Counted from the first letter of the stretch, positions 1 to 9,277 are shown. The stretch is DNA of 64,000 bases from Burkholderiaceae bacterium (GCA_024235895.1 JACKLM010000003.1:620001-684000); one strand, 5' to 3'. Notes: generated by a model from the sequence alone, not told the origin. Program-made: numbers and translations.

Positions 1-1
1 G

Positions 2-2449
2 GCGGGGCTGGCGCTGTCGACACGCGCCTTCGCCGATGCCGCGGCGATCGCTGCCGTGCTGGGGGCGAACGCGACGCTGGGCTTCGTCACCGAGCGCCGG
101 GCCGAGGAGACCGTCTCGAGCCTGCGCCGGCTTCGCCCGCACCAGGCGCTGGTGCTGCGCGATGGCGAGGTGCAGACCCTCGACGCGCGCGAGGTCGTCG
201 TCGGCGACGTGCTGATGCTGCGCCCCGGCGACCCGGTGGCCGCCGACGCGCGCGTGGTCGAGGCGCACCGCCTGGCGACCAACGAGGCGGCGCTGACCGG
301 CGAGAGCCTGCCGGTGCGCAAGGAGCCGCTGGACCGGCTGCCCACCGACACGCCGCTGGGCGAGCGGCGCCACATGGTCTTCCTCGGTACCGTGGTGTCG
401 GGCGGGGTCGGGCGCGCGGTCGTCGTCGCCACCGCCGAGCGTACCGCGCTGGGCCGCATCCGCCAGTTGGCGCAGACCACCGAGGCGCCGCGCACGCGGC
501 TGCAGCAGGAGCTCGACGCCCTCGGCCGCCGGCTGGCGATCGGGGCGGCGCTGCTGTGCGTCGGCGTCTTCGGCCTGGGCCTGCTGCGCCGGCGGCCGCT
601 GCTGCCGCTGCTGCGCACCGCGGTCTCGCTGGGCGTGGCGGCGATCCCCGAGGGCTTGCCGACGGTGGCCACCAGCCTGCTGGCGCAGGGCATCCGCGCG
701 CTGCAGGCGCGCCAGGTCTACGCGCGCCGGCTCGACGCGGTCGAGAACCTCGGTGCGGTCGATACCGTGTGCTTCGACAAGACCGGCACCCTGACCGAGA
801 ACCGCATGCGCGTGGCGTCGCTGACGCGGGGCACCGAGCCGATCTGGCTGGACGAGGCGGCCGACGCGCGGCCCGCGCTGCCGCCCGCCTGGCTCTGGGT
901 GGCCGCGCTGTGCAACAGCGTCGAGGCCGGGCCGGGCGCGAATGGGACGAATGGGGTGGACGGGCCGGACGCGGCGGGCCCGGCGGCGGGCCCGCGCTGG
1001 CAGGGCTCGTCGACCGAGATCGCGCTGCTGGAGTTCGCCCAGGCCCAGGGGCTGGACGTCGCGGCGCTGCGGCGCAGCCACCCGCCGCTGGCGGTACGCC
1101 ACCGCTCCGAGCACCACCCCTACATGGTCACGCTGCACGACTCGGCCAGCGCCGGGCTGCTGGTCGCCGTCAAGGGCCGGCCCGACGAGGTGCTGGCGCG
1201 CTGCGAGCGCTGGTGGGTCGGCGACGAGACGGTGCCGCTGGACGACGCGGTGCGCACGCGCCTGCTGGCCCTGAACGACACCCTGGCCGCGCGCGGCCAC
1301 CGCGTGCTGGCGCTGGCCTTCCGCCAGCACGACGGCAGCCAATACGGCGACACCGGCGGCCTGACCTGGCTCGGCCTGGTCGGGCTGGCCGACCCGCTGC
1401 GGCCGGGGCTGCCGGAGATGATCCGGCGCTTCAAGGCCGCCGGCATCCGGCCGCTGATGATCACCGGCGACCAGATCGGCACCGCGCAGGCGGTGGCCGA
1501 CCGCATCGGCCTGGACGGCGGCCAGCCGGTGGTCGACGCCGCGCGCCTGCCCGAGACCGCCGCCGCCGTCGCCGACGCCGCCGAGCACGCCAGCGGCTTT
1601 GCCCGCACCAGCCCGGCGATGAAGCTGGAGATCGTGCGCGCGCTGCAGCAGCGCGGGCACGTGGTGGCGATGACGGGCGACGGCATCAACGACGGCCCGG
1701 CGCTCAAGACCGCGGACGTCGGCGTCGCGATGGGCGTGACCGGTACCGACTTCGCGCATGCGATGTCCGACCTCGTGCTGCGCGACGACCACCCGGCGGC
1801 GATGCTGCAGGCGATCGAGCAGGGCCGCACCGCCTTCGTCAATATCCAGAAGTCGGTGCGCTACCTGGTGGCGACCAACCTCAGCGAGCTCGCCGCCACG
1901 GCGATCGCGGTCGCCGCCGGCGCGCCCGAACCCTTCGACCCGCTGCAGCTGCTGTGGACCAACATCGCCACCGACGTCTGGCCGGCGGTGGCGCTCGGCC
2001 TGGAGCCGGTCGAGCCCGGCATCCTGGAGCGCCCGCCGGTGTCGCTGCGCGGCGGCCTGCTCGACCGCCGCGAGTGGGCCGCGGTGGCCACCGACGCCGG
2101 CGTGATGACGCTGGCGTCGCTGGCGAGCTTCGGCTGGGGGCTGGCGCGCTACGGCGCCGGGCCGCAGGCGCGCACGCTGGCCTTCACGACGCTGACCGCG
2201 TCGCAGCTGCTGTATGCGCTGAGCGTGCGCAGCGCGCGCCCGCTGCGCGCCGGCGGGCTGCAGCCGAATCCGGCGCTGACGCGCGCGATCGGCTGGACGC
2301 TGGCGGCGCAGGCGGGGACCGTGCTGCTGCCGGCGGCGCGCCGGCTGCTGCGAACGGCGCCGATCGGCCTGGCCGACCTGGCCGTGATCGCCGCCACGGC
2401 CGCACTGCCGCTCGCGGTGCGCGAGATGCTGAAGGAGCGGCGGGCGTGA
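2..2449 (+). CDS. Cation-translocating P-type ATPase, 5'-truncated by window edge
   Basis: This is an ATP-driven inner-membrane cation pump. The open frame runs in from the window edge, so the true start lies upstream; the GTG at 56 is only an internal codon. Visible in order are the actuator motif 'LTGES' (near base 297), a membrane segment with 'PEGLP' (near 650), the phosphorylation motif 'DKTGTLT' (Asp codon 776-778), the 'MITGD' motif (near 1456), the hinge 'TGDGINDGPALK' (near 1675) and a C-terminal membrane region. The 'PEGLP' motif is typical of P2-type Ca/Mn-like pumps and of mycobacterial CtpI/CtpH, and differs from the CPC of heavy-metal P1B pumps. The ion itself cannot be read from the sequence. 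The stop overlaps the GTG of the next gene by four bases, so the two are probably translationally coupled. Confidence 0.9.
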   Translation, partial: AGLALSTRAFADAAAIAAVLGANATLGFVTERRAEETVSSLRRLRPHQALVLRDGEVQTLDAREVVVGDVLMLRPGDPVAADARVVEAHRLATNEAALTGESLPVRKEPLDRLPTDTPLGERRHMVFLGTVVSGGVGRAVVVATAERTALGRIRQLAQTTEAPRTRLQQELDALGRRLAIGAALLCVGVFGLGLLRRRPLLPLLRTAVSLGVAAIPEGLPTVATSLLAQGIRALQARQVYARRLDAVENLGAVDTVCFDKTGTLTENRMRVASLTRGTEPIWLDEAADARPALPPAWLWVAALCNSVEAGPGANGTNGVDGPDAAGPAAGPRWQGSSTEIALLEFAQAQGLDVAALRRSHPPLAVRHRSEHHPYMVTLHDSASAGLLVAVKGRPDEVLARCERWWVGDETVPLDDAVRTRLLALNDTLAARGHRVLALAFRQHDGSQYGDTGGLTWLGLVGLADPLRPGLPEMIRRFKAAGIRPLMITGDQIGTAQAVADRIGLDGGQPVVDAARLPETAAAVADAAEHASGFARTSPAMKLEIVRALQQRGHVVAMTGDGINDGPALKTADVGVAMGVTGTDFAHAMSDLVLRDDHPAAMLQAIEQGRTAFVNIQKSVRYLVATNLSELAATAIAVAAGAPEPFDPLQLLWTNIATDVWPAVALGLEPVEPGILERPPVSLRGGLLDRREWAAVATDAGVMTLASLASFGWGLARYGAGPQARTLAFTTLTASQLLYALSVRSARPLRAGGLQPNPALTRAIGWTLAAQAGTVLLPAARRLLRTAPIGLADLAVIAATAALPLAVREMLKERRA

Positions 2450-4684
2450 ACGCGGACGCCATCCTGCACGAGACCCACATGCGGCTGCGCCTGCAGGCCC
2501 CGGCGGCGGCCGACCTGGATGCGCTGCAGCGGCGGCTGGCCGCGCTGCCCGACGTCGCCGCGGTGCGGCTGAACCGCCGCCTGCGCAGCCTGACGGTGGC
2601 GCACGACGGACGCCCGGCGACGCGTGCGGCGGTGCTCGCGGCGCTGGCGCGAGCGGCGCGGCCTGCCCGGTCCGCGGCGCGCGCGGGCGCCAGGCCGCGG
2701 CCGGCACGGACGCGACGCCGGGCGCGCTGGCATCCGACGCGCCGCAGGCGGCGGGCGGCGTCGGCCCGGCGGCGCTGCCACCCCTGTGGCTGGCGCGCTG
2801 GCCGCAGCGCTGCCGCTGCTGCCGGCGCCTTGGCGTCCGGCGGCCGCCCTCGGCGTCGTCGCGGCGCGCGTGGCGACCCAGCGCCGGCGGCTGCGCCAGG
2901 ATGCGAGCGCGGTATGGCTGGACGCGGCGTCGCTCGCGTCGCTGGCCGTCAGCGGCCAGCCGCTGGTGGTGTCGGCGTCGGTGCTGCTGCGGCTGCTGGC
3001 CGAGGGCCTGTCGGCGCGCATGCTGCGCCAGACCGACGACGTGCTCGCGCACGTGCTGCCGGAGCTCGCCGACCACTACCGCGTGCGGCGCGGCGACGAC
3101 GACGGCGCGGCGGCCGATGCCTCGGCATGGCCGTGGCGGCCGCTGCGGCGCGTGCGTGCCGGCGACCGCCTTCGGCTCGACGCGGGCGACGTCGTCCCGG
3201 TCGACGGCTGCATCACCGAAGGCCGGGCCCGCCTGCACGCGCTCGCGCCCGCGGGCGCGGACCGGGAGGCCGCGGCGGGCGATCGCGTGGTCGCCGGCGA
3301 GCGGCTGCTGCGCGGGGCGATCGAGTTGCGCGCCCACAGCGATGCCGCCGGCTCGAGGCTGGCGCGGCTGCAGGCGCAGATCGAGCACGCGATCGGCGCG
3401 CGCGACCCGGTCGGCCGCCTCGCGCCCGACCTCGAACGCTTCACGGCGCTGCCGCTGACCGGCGCGGCGCTGGTCTTCGGCCTGACCGGCGACCGCGCGC
3501 GCGCCGCCGCCATGCTGCAGGCCGACCCGCGCCAGGGGCTGGACCTGGCGCTGCCGGTGGCACGCGAGGCGGCGATGGTCGCCATGGCGCGCCACGGGCT
3601 GGTCGTCGCCGGGCTGGAGGCGATCGAGCGCCTGGCCACCGCGCGCGTGCTGGTGCTGCAGGAGTCCGGCGTGCTGGCCGATGGACGCTGGACCGTCGAG
3701 GCGATCGACCTGCGGCCGGCGGCGGAGCAGGGACGCGACGACGCGGCGCAGGCGGCTCGGCACGCGGCCGAGGTCCGAAGCTGGCTCGCCGCGCTGGCCG
3801 GCCTGCCCGAGGCGGCCCTGGCGGGCGCTGGGCTGACCGACGAGCAGGTGCGGACCTGGGTACGCCACGGCGCCGTGCTGCCGCGCGGCGAGCGCGAGCT
3901 GCACTTGGCCACACCGCACCGGCTGCGCGAGGTCTGGGGCCTGTCCCTGCCCGGGTCGCGCCGCGCGCGCGCTGCCGGCGACGGCGTGCTGCGGCGCCGG
4001 TTCGCCGTCGTGGCTGCCGGCCGCGTGGTGGCGCAGGTGACCCTGGCCAGCACCTTGCGCGACGGCCTCGCCGCGCGGCTGGCCGCGCTGCGTGCGCTGG
4101 GCCTGACGCGCGTGGCGGTGGCCGCGGACGAGGACGGCGGCATGACGCCGGCACGCGGCGCGCCCACCGTCTGGCGCCGCCTGGAAGGTATCGAGCGATT
4201 GCCCGACGAGGCGGCGGGGCGAGCCGGCTGGCTGGCCGACGCCGTGCACGACGGCGGCGCGGCGGTGCTGCTGCACACCGTGCTGCGCGACCTCGTCCCG
4301 CCCGGCAGCCTGAGCCTGACACCGGCGGCCGCCGGCGCCGGCGTCGGTTCGCACGGCGTCCTGCTGGGCGACCCGCTGGACAGCCTGATCACCGCGCGTC
4401 GCCTGGCGCAGCACGTGCACCGACGCCTGCGCGGGCAGCAGGGCGCGGCGCTCGCCGCCAATGCGCTGCTGATGACGGCCTCGGCGCTGCGTTGGCTGCC
4501 GCCGATGGCCACCGCGCTGCTGCACCATGGATTCGCCTGGGCGGTGCTGCTGGACAGCCTGCGCGTCGAACGGCTCGGCACCGGCGATGCCGATGCCGGC
4601 GCGGCCACGCTGGATGCCGACGACGCCCTGCCGGAGGCCGCGCCAGAGGCCGTGCGACCACAACCCATCGAGGAGCCTGCATGA
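2446..4684 (+). CDS. HMA-like plus inactive P-type-ATPase-like protein; reading frame interrupted
   Basis: The gene starts at GTG 2446, inside the stop of the active pump. About 70 residues resembling an HMA2 domain without CxxC are read first (frame of base 2446). After about 2660 the protein-like reading moves to another frame, and from about 2770 to 4684 it is one base later than the start frame, so one or more indels lie in 2660-2790. The long part follows P1B-type pump architecture: membrane segments, an actuator-like stretch 'GDVVPVDGCITEGRA' (near 3190) and a P-domain-like region. The catalytic motif 'DKTGTLT' is replaced by 'QESGVLA' (3659-3679), TGES is not recognisable and no 'GDGxND' is found. 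It therefore cannot form a phospho-enzyme. Mycobacterial CtpI/CtpH carry a comparable dead half fused to the active pump, so a partner or regulatory role is inferred. The break could be a sequencing error, true decay or a frameshift. Confidence 0.6.
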
Positions 4685-5241
4685 AGATCGAGGACTTGAC
4701 CCGCCCCAGCCCGTTCGCGCTCGGTGCGATCGGCCTGCTCGGGCTGGCCGCTGCCGCGGCGGCGGGGTTTGCCGCCGGCATCGCCGTCGGCCGCGACCCG
4801 CAGGCGGCTCAGCGCACGATGCGCCGGGTCGCGCGCGAGGCCGCGCGCGGCGTCGAGCACGCGGCCTTGCTGCTGGCGCAGGCGCGCGAGCATGTCGGCG
4901 ACCTGTGGGCCGAGGCGCGCGAGGAGGCGCTGGCGGAGGTCGACGCGGCCGATTTCGAGCGCGCCGCGCGCGGCGCCGCCCACTCGGCAGCCGGTGGCCG
5001 GCCGCGCCGCGCCGCAGCCGCCTCGGCCCGTCCTGCCGCCGAGGCCGGCGATGCCGCCGCCGAGGACGAGGCCGACATGAGGGTCGATCCGCCGCCGCGC
5101 GGCCCGGTGGCGCGCAAGCGGACCGGATCCAGCGGGCGTGCCCGGCGCGACAGGACAACGCGCGCCGCGGCATCGGCCGTGGCCGCCGAGCCCGCCGACG
5201 CCAGCACCGCCGCCATGCCCGGCGAGGCGGGGCAGACCTGA
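4681..5241 (+). CDS. Small single-span membrane protein with Ala/Arg-rich tail
   Basis: This 186-residue protein starts at an ATG that overlaps the preceding stop (ATGA at 4681-4684), so it is the third member of the pump operon. An Ala/Gly-rich hydrophobic segment spans about residues 11-35. A helical stretch rich in Arg, Glu and Ala follows ('QAREHVGDLWAEAREEALAE'), and the last ~90 residues are a low-complexity Ala/Arg/Pro tail that looks disordered and positively charged. I see no catalytic motif. Small membrane proteins often accompany P-type pumps of this class (DUF5132-like), but I cannot confirm that family by eye. A role as an accessory or scaffold of the pump pair is inferred from position only. 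Confidence 0.7.
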   Translation: MKIEDLTRPSPFALGAIGLLGLAAAAAAGFAAGIAVGRDPQAAQRTMRRVAREAARGVEHAALLLAQAREHVGDLWAEAREEALAEVDAADFERAARGAAHSAAGGRPRRAAAASARPAAEAGDAAAEDEADMRVDPPPRGPVARKRTGSSGRARRDRTTRAAASAVAAEPADASTAAMPGEAGQT

Positions 5242-5283
5242 TGCCCGGCTTCCGACGAATACGATGCTGCATTGCAACATATC

Positions 5284-5312
5284 ATTGTCCGAATGCGGCC
5301 GATTTGGACAAT
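5284..5312. promoter_or_regulatory. 29-bp imperfect palindrome, candidate operator
   Basis: The arms are ATTGTCCGAAT (5284-5294) and ATTTGGACAAT (5302-5312). They are inverted repeats of 11 bases with one mismatch, around a 7-base GC centre. It sits in an AT-rich island in the 156-base gap between the pump operon and the small gene at 5398, about 85 bases before that gene's ATG. The shape suits a dimeric repressor site. No regulator gene lies next to it, so the binding protein is unknown. Confidence 0.4.
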
Positions 5313-5397
5313 TCATCGCAAGCTCCCAGGCGGCGTGGCACGCTTCGCCCTGGGCGCCGAGCGCACCCGTGAGCCGCTTCTTCCAGGAGCCAAGGTC

Positions 5398-5631
5398 ATG
5401 ACCACGATCGCCGACAGCCTGTTCGCCACCGCGCCCATCGGCCAGCCCGTCGAGCTGCCGCGCGCCGGCAGCTGGCTGGAGAACGACTATGTGTACGACG
5501 CCACCGCGCGCGAGATCAAGCAGCGCGCGCAACAGGGCTGCGTCGAGATCGTCCAGGAGCGGCAGGTGGCCGCCGGCGCGTCGGGCGACGAGCCGCTGAT
5601 CACGCACCTGGCGTTCCGGCGCCTCTGCTGA
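5398..5631 (+). CDS. Small hypothetical protein (77 aa)
   Basis: A 77-residue soluble protein with no recognised domain. The ATG at 5398 was chosen because AGGAG lies about a dozen bases upstream and because the protein has a natural composition: acidic and aromatic in the first half ('SWLENDYVYDATAREIKQRA'), then 'GCVEIVQERQV'. An in-frame extension upstream to 5272 exists but would read through the palindrome and has no ribosome-binding site. It ends with a Cys just before the stop, facing the convergent glycosyltransferase gene. It may be controlled by the palindrome upstream. The function is unknown. Confidence 0.55.
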   Translation: MTTIADSLFATAPIGQPVELPRAGSWLENDYVYDATAREIKQRAQQGCVEIVQERQVAAGASGDEPLITHLAFRRLC

Positions 5632-5664
5632 GCGCGCCGGCGCAGCCGGCCGCCGAAGCGCCGG

Positions 5665-6870
5665 CTACGCCCGCGCCATCGCCGCCGCGTCGGCGGATGC
5701 GACGCGCGCCCGTTCGTGCGGCGCGGCGCTGTCGTCGAGGATGCGGCCGAGGATCTCCGGCAGCTCGAACAGCGCCCGGTTGGGGGGCAGCCGCGCGACC
5801 GCCGCGCGCAGCGCCGGCAGCCGGGCGAGCAGCGTGTCGACCCCGGCGCACACGCCGCGCCATCCGGGCAGCACGACCCCCAGCCCCTGCGCCTGCAGCC
5901 ACTGCGCGTTCCAGCGTTCCTGCGGCAGCGTCCAGGCGTTGCGCAGCGTCAGCACCGGAAGCCCGCAGTGCAGCGCCTCGCTGACGCTGCCGGGACCGGG
6001 CTTGCCGATGAAATAGTCCGCCAGCCGCAACCAGCGCGGCACCTCGTCGGTGTAGCCGACGACGATGCGCGGCGCGCCGGGGGCGCCGGTGGCGCGCAGC
6101 CGGGCGGCCAGCTTCGCGTGATGGCCGCACATCAGGATCAGCGCATGCCCGGGCAGCGCGGCGGCGATGCGCTCGATCGCCGCCGCGCCATGGCCGCCGA
6201 ACATCACGATGCCGACCGGCTGCGACGGATCCAGGCCGAGCGCGCGCCGCTCGGCGGCGCGGTCCGGGACCGCATCGGCGTAGAAGGCCGGCCGCAGCAG
6301 CATCCCCGAGACGCGGTGCACGCGCGGTGCCGGGATCCCGAGCGCCAGCGCCTGCGCTCGCGCGCGGTCGCTGCCGCAGACCAGGTGCTGCGTGTGGCGC
6401 GGCTCGATCCAGAACCGCGGCGGATGGTCCGCGAGGTCCGTCATCACGGTGACGAAGGGCGTGCGCGGCCGCACGGCGGCGAGGCTCTCGGCCAGCGCGC
6501 GGTTGAAGTTCGGCACCAGCGAGACGACGAGGTCGGGGCGGCCGTCCTCCCAGTGCGGACGCAGCCGCGCGACCAGCCGCGGGTGCGCGACGCGGATCAG
6601 CGCCTGCAGCAGCACGAGCTCCTGCGCCATGCCGATCGTCAGCCCGCGCGCGAGCCGCTTGTTGTAGACATCCTCGGGCGCGAGCCCGGTCAGCCGCTTC
6701 AGCCGCGCCTGCGGGTCGAGGATGCGGAACAGGTCGACCGGCCGCACCTGCCAGTCGGGCCGGCGCTCGGCGAGCACCGCCTGCAGAGCCTGCGCCGCGG
6801 CGCGGTGGCCGCCGCCGGCGTTGAAGTAGACGAGCTCGACCTGGGTCACCGCAGGGGGCGTGGCGCGCAT
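5665..6870 (-). CDS. MGDG-synthase/MurG-like glycosyltransferase
   Basis: This 401-residue GT-B enzyme belongs to the family of monogalactosyl-diacylglycerol synthase and processive diacylglycerol glucosyltransferases (GT28, related to MurG). The N-terminal domain opens with the lipid-acceptor signature 'YFNAGGGHRAAAQAL' (residues 15-29). The C-terminal domain carries the nucleotide-sugar loop 'GKPGPGSVSEALHCGLPVL' near residue 290. There is no signal peptide; such enzymes act at the cytoplasmic face of the inner membrane. The gene is divergent, across 162 bases, from a GT4 glycosyltransferase, and the two may act in one glycolipid pathway. Family assignment is strong; donor sugar and acceptor lipid are inferred. 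Confidence 0.85.
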   Translation of the reverse strand: MRATPPAVTQVELVYFNAGGGHRAAAQALQAVLAERRPDWQVRPVDLFRILDPQARLKRLTGLAPEDVYNKRLARGLTIGMAQELVLLQALIRVAHPRLVARLRPHWEDGRPDLVVSLVPNFNRALAESLAAVRPRTPFVTVMTDLADHPPRFWIEPRHTQHLVCGSDRARAQALALGIPAPRVHRVSGMLLRPAFYADAVPDRAAERRALGLDPSQPVGIVMFGGHGAAAIERIAAALPGHALILMCGHHAKLAARLRATGAPGAPRIVVGYTDEVPRWLRLADYFIGKPGPGSVSEALHCGLPVLTLRNAWTLPQERWNAQWLQAQGLGVVLPGWRGVCAGVDTLLARLPALRAAVARLPPNRALFELPEILGRILDDSAAPHERARVASADAAAMARA

Positions 6871-7032
6871 CGTTTCGACACCCGGCGATGCTGGCGCCGG
6901 CGCGTGTCCGGACGATGACGACCGGCGCGCCGGCTGTCACGCGCCTGTTGCACGCCGCCGCGACGATGCCTCCACGACGCCGGCCGCGCCGGGGACACGC
7001 CCCGAGGTGCCGGCGTCCGACCCCGCCCTGCC

Positions 7033-8307
7033 ATGACCGACGCCCTCGACCCCGCCGACCCGGCCCGTGGCCCGCAGCCGCGGCGGCTGCGCATCGCGCT
7101 CGTCAGCGAGACCTGGCCGCCCGAGGTCAACGGCGTGGCCTCGACGCTGGCGCAGATGGCCGACCGGCTCGCCGCGCGCGGTCATGCGATCCACCTGGCG
7201 CGGCCGCGGCAGCGCGCGGGCGACTCGGCATCGGCGCCATGCGCCGCGGGCGGGCTGCTGGTGCGCGCGCTGCCGCTGCCGCGCTATCCCGGGCTGCGCA
7301 TGGGCTGGCCGGCGCCGCGCCGGCTGGCGCAGGCCTGGCGCGCGTGGCGGCCCGACATCGTCCACGTCGCCACCGAGGGCCCGCTGGGCTGGTCGGCAAG
7401 GCGTGCGGCGCGCGCGCTCGGGCTGCCGGTGGTGTCGGACTTCCGCACCAACTTTCACGACTACAGCCGGCACTACGGCGCCGGCTGGCTGCGCGGCGCG
7501 ATCGTCCATGCGCTGCGCGCCTTCCACAACGGGACCGCGTGCACGATGGTGCCGACCGACACCCAGCGGCGCGCGCTGCAGGCGCTCGGCTTCGAGCGGC
7601 TGCGCGTCGTCGGCCGCGGGGTCGACGCGCTGCGCTTCAGCCCGGTGGCGCGCGACGAGTCCTTGCGGCGCGCCTGGGGCGCGGGTGCGCGCACCCGGGT
7701 CGTGCTCGCCGTCGGCCGGCTGGCGCCGGAGAAGAACCTGGACCTCGTCGTCGAGGCCTTCGAGGCGCTGCGCGAGCGCGCGGCGAAGGGGCGCCCGGAC
7801 GCTGCGACGCCGCCCGCGCGCCTGCTGCTGGTCGGCGACGGCCCGGATCGCGCACGCCTGCAGCGGCGCTGCCCGCAGGCGATCTTCGCGGGGGTGCAGC
7901 GCGGCGACGCGCTGGCCGCGCATGTCGCGTCGGCCGACATCCTGCTGTTCGCCAGCACGACCGAGACCTACGGCAACGTGGTGCCCGAGGCGATGGCCAG
8001 CGGGCTGGCCGTGGTCGCCTACGACCGCGCCGCCGCCGGCATGCTGATCCGCCACGGCGTCGACGGGCTGCTGGCGCCAGAGGGCGACCGCGAGGGCTTC
8101 GTGCGGCTCGCGGCGTCGCTGGGTGCGGACCCGGCGCGCGCCGCGCGACTGGGTGGCGCGGCGCGGCGCACCGCGCTGCGGCTGGACTGGGACGAGGTCG
8201 TCGACGAGGTCGAGCGGGAGTACCGGCGCGCGATCGCGCTGCATGGCGTCGCTGCGTGGGCGACTTCCGCACGGTCGGGCGGGCTTGGCTGGGGCTCGGG
8301 GCGGTGA
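7033..8307 (+). CDS. GT4-family glycosyltransferase
   Basis: This 424-residue protein has a two-domain GT-B fold. The N-terminal glycine-rich region 'ETWPPEVNGVASTLAQMAD' (about residues 26-44) and the C-terminal 'VGRLAPEKNLDLVVEAFEAL' plus the E-x7-E motif in 'ETYGNVVPEAMASG' define the GT4 family. It is closest in style to GDP-mannose-dependent alpha-mannosyltransferases of the MgtA/PimB type and to bacterial glycosyl-diacylglycerol synthases. It shares a divergent promoter region with the MGDG-synthase-like gene. The last ~20 residues are low-complexity Gly/Ser and could be non-conserved. The substrate is not determinable from sequence; membrane glycolipid synthesis is inferred from the neighbour. 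Confidence 0.85.
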   Translation: MTDALDPADPARGPQPRRLRIALVSETWPPEVNGVASTLAQMADRLAARGHAIHLARPRQRAGDSASAPCAAGGLLVRALPLPRYPGLRMGWPAPRRLAQAWRAWRPDIVHVATEGPLGWSARRAARALGLPVVSDFRTNFHDYSRHYGAGWLRGAIVHALRAFHNGTACTMVPTDTQRRALQALGFERLRVVGRGVDALRFSPVARDESLRRAWGAGARTRVVLAVGRLAPEKNLDLVVEAFEALRERAAKGRPDAATPPARLLLVGDGPDRARLQRRCPQAIFAGVQRGDALAAHVASADILLFASTTETYGNVVPEAMASGLAVVAYDRAAAGMLIRHGVDGLLAPEGDREGFVRLAASLGADPARAARLGGAARRTALRLDWDEVVDEVEREYRRAIALHGVAAWATSARSGGLGWGSGR

Positions 8308-8344
8308 GTGCGCAGCAGCCTGGTGTCCAGGCAGCGCGCCGTGC

Positions 8345-8421
8345 TGGCCTGCCCGGAGGGACTCGAACCCCCGACCTGCGGCTTAGAAGGCCGCTGCTCT
8401 ATCCAGTTGAGCTACGGGCAG
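8345..8421 (-). tRNA. tRNA-Arg (anticodon TCT)
   Basis: On the minus strand a full cloverleaf can be drawn. The acceptor stem CTGCCCG/CGGGCAG is perfect. The D arm begins GCTCAACTGG, the anticodon stem GCGGC/GCCGC encloses the loop CTTCTAA with anticodon TCT, and the T arm is GGGGG-TTCGAGT-CCCTC. The CCA end is encoded at 8345-8347 (tgg on the plus strand). It decodes AGA, a rare codon in this GC-rich genome. Confidence 0.95.
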
Positions 8422-8530
8422 CGAAGCCGATTTTAGAAGCCGGGCTGCAGCGGCTGCTGTTGCACGACGCGCCGCCAGCGGACGGTTTCGGCGCGCACTC
8501 GGTACGGCCAGGCCGGGGCGCATGCCGGGC

Positions 8531-9223
8531 TCAGCGCGCGCGGTACTGCGTCGCCCCGAACAGCGTCTCGCGCGCCTTGTCGTCGACCAGCGGCTTGCGC
8601 GCGGCATCCAGCACCTCGACGCCGCGCTTGACCGCCGGGCGGGCGCCGACCTCGTCGAACCAGCCCTTCAGGTGCGGGTAGTCGTTCCAGGCTATGCCCT
8701 GGTTCTTCCACGGCCGCAGCCAGGGGAAGGTCGCGATGTCGGCGATGCCGTACTCGGGGCCGCCGACATACCTGGATTTCGCGAGCCGGCGGTTGAGCAC
8801 GCCGTACAGCCGCCTGGCCTCGTTGGTGTAGCGGTCGACCGCGTAGTCGATCTTCTGCGGCGCGTAGACGCGGAAGTGGTGTGCCTGCCCGAGCATCGGC
8901 CCGACCCCGCCGACCTGGAACATCAGCCACTGCAGCACCTCGTACTTGCCGCGCGTCGACTCGGGCAGGAAGCGGCCGGTCTTGGAGGCCAGGTACAGCA
9001 GGATCGCGCCGGACTCGAACAGCGAGATCGGCGCGCCGTCGGGGCCGTCGGGATCGACGATCGCGGGGATCTTGTTGTTCGGGCTGATGGCGAGGAAGTC
9101 GGGCTCGAACTGCTGCCCGGCGCCGATGTCGACCGGGTGCACGCGGTAGGGCAGGCCGCACTCCTCGAGCATGATGTGCACCTTGTGACCGTTGGGCGTG
9201 GCCCACGAATACACTTCGATCAT
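8531..9223 (-). CDS. yfcG: YfcG-like glutathione transferase / disulfide-bond oxidoreductase
   Basis: This 230-residue cytosolic glutathione-transferase-fold protein closely follows E. coli YfcG, which reduces disulfides with two bound glutathiones. The start 'MIEVYSWATPNGHKVH' has the Nu-class Thr-Pro-Asn active-site region. 'ISPNNKIPAIVDPDG' holds the cis-Pro, and 'LFESGAILLYLASKTGRFLP' is the conserved Glu-Ser glutathione-binding turn. The helical C-terminal domain contains 'WLMFQVGGVGPMLGQAHHF'. The ATG at 9223 was chosen from this alignment; longer upstream open sequence has no family similarity. It is monocistronic, divergent from the hypothetical gene at 9278 by 54 bases. Confidence 0.9.
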   Translation of the reverse strand: MIEVYSWATPNGHKVHIMLEECGLPYRVHPVDIGAGQQFEPDFLAISPNNKIPAIVDPDGPDGAPISLFESGAILLYLASKTGRFLPESTRGKYEVLQWLMFQVGGVGPMLGQAHHFRVYAPQKIDYAVDRYTNEARRLYGVLNRRLAKSRYVGGPEYGIADIATFPWLRPWKNQGIAWNDYPHLKGWFDEVGARPAVKRGVEVLDAARKPLVDDKARETLFGATQYRAR

Positions 9224-9277
9224 TCGCGTCCCCTCTTCGGCGGCCGGTTGCCGCACCATCCGCGCACACTCTAAACG

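Noticed and set aside
3076..5607. Very long minus-strand open frame opposite the dead pump gene
   Set aside because: It is Arg/Ser/Pro-rich, has no domain and lies antisense to coding sequence. In DNA this GC-rich, stops are rare and such shadows are common.
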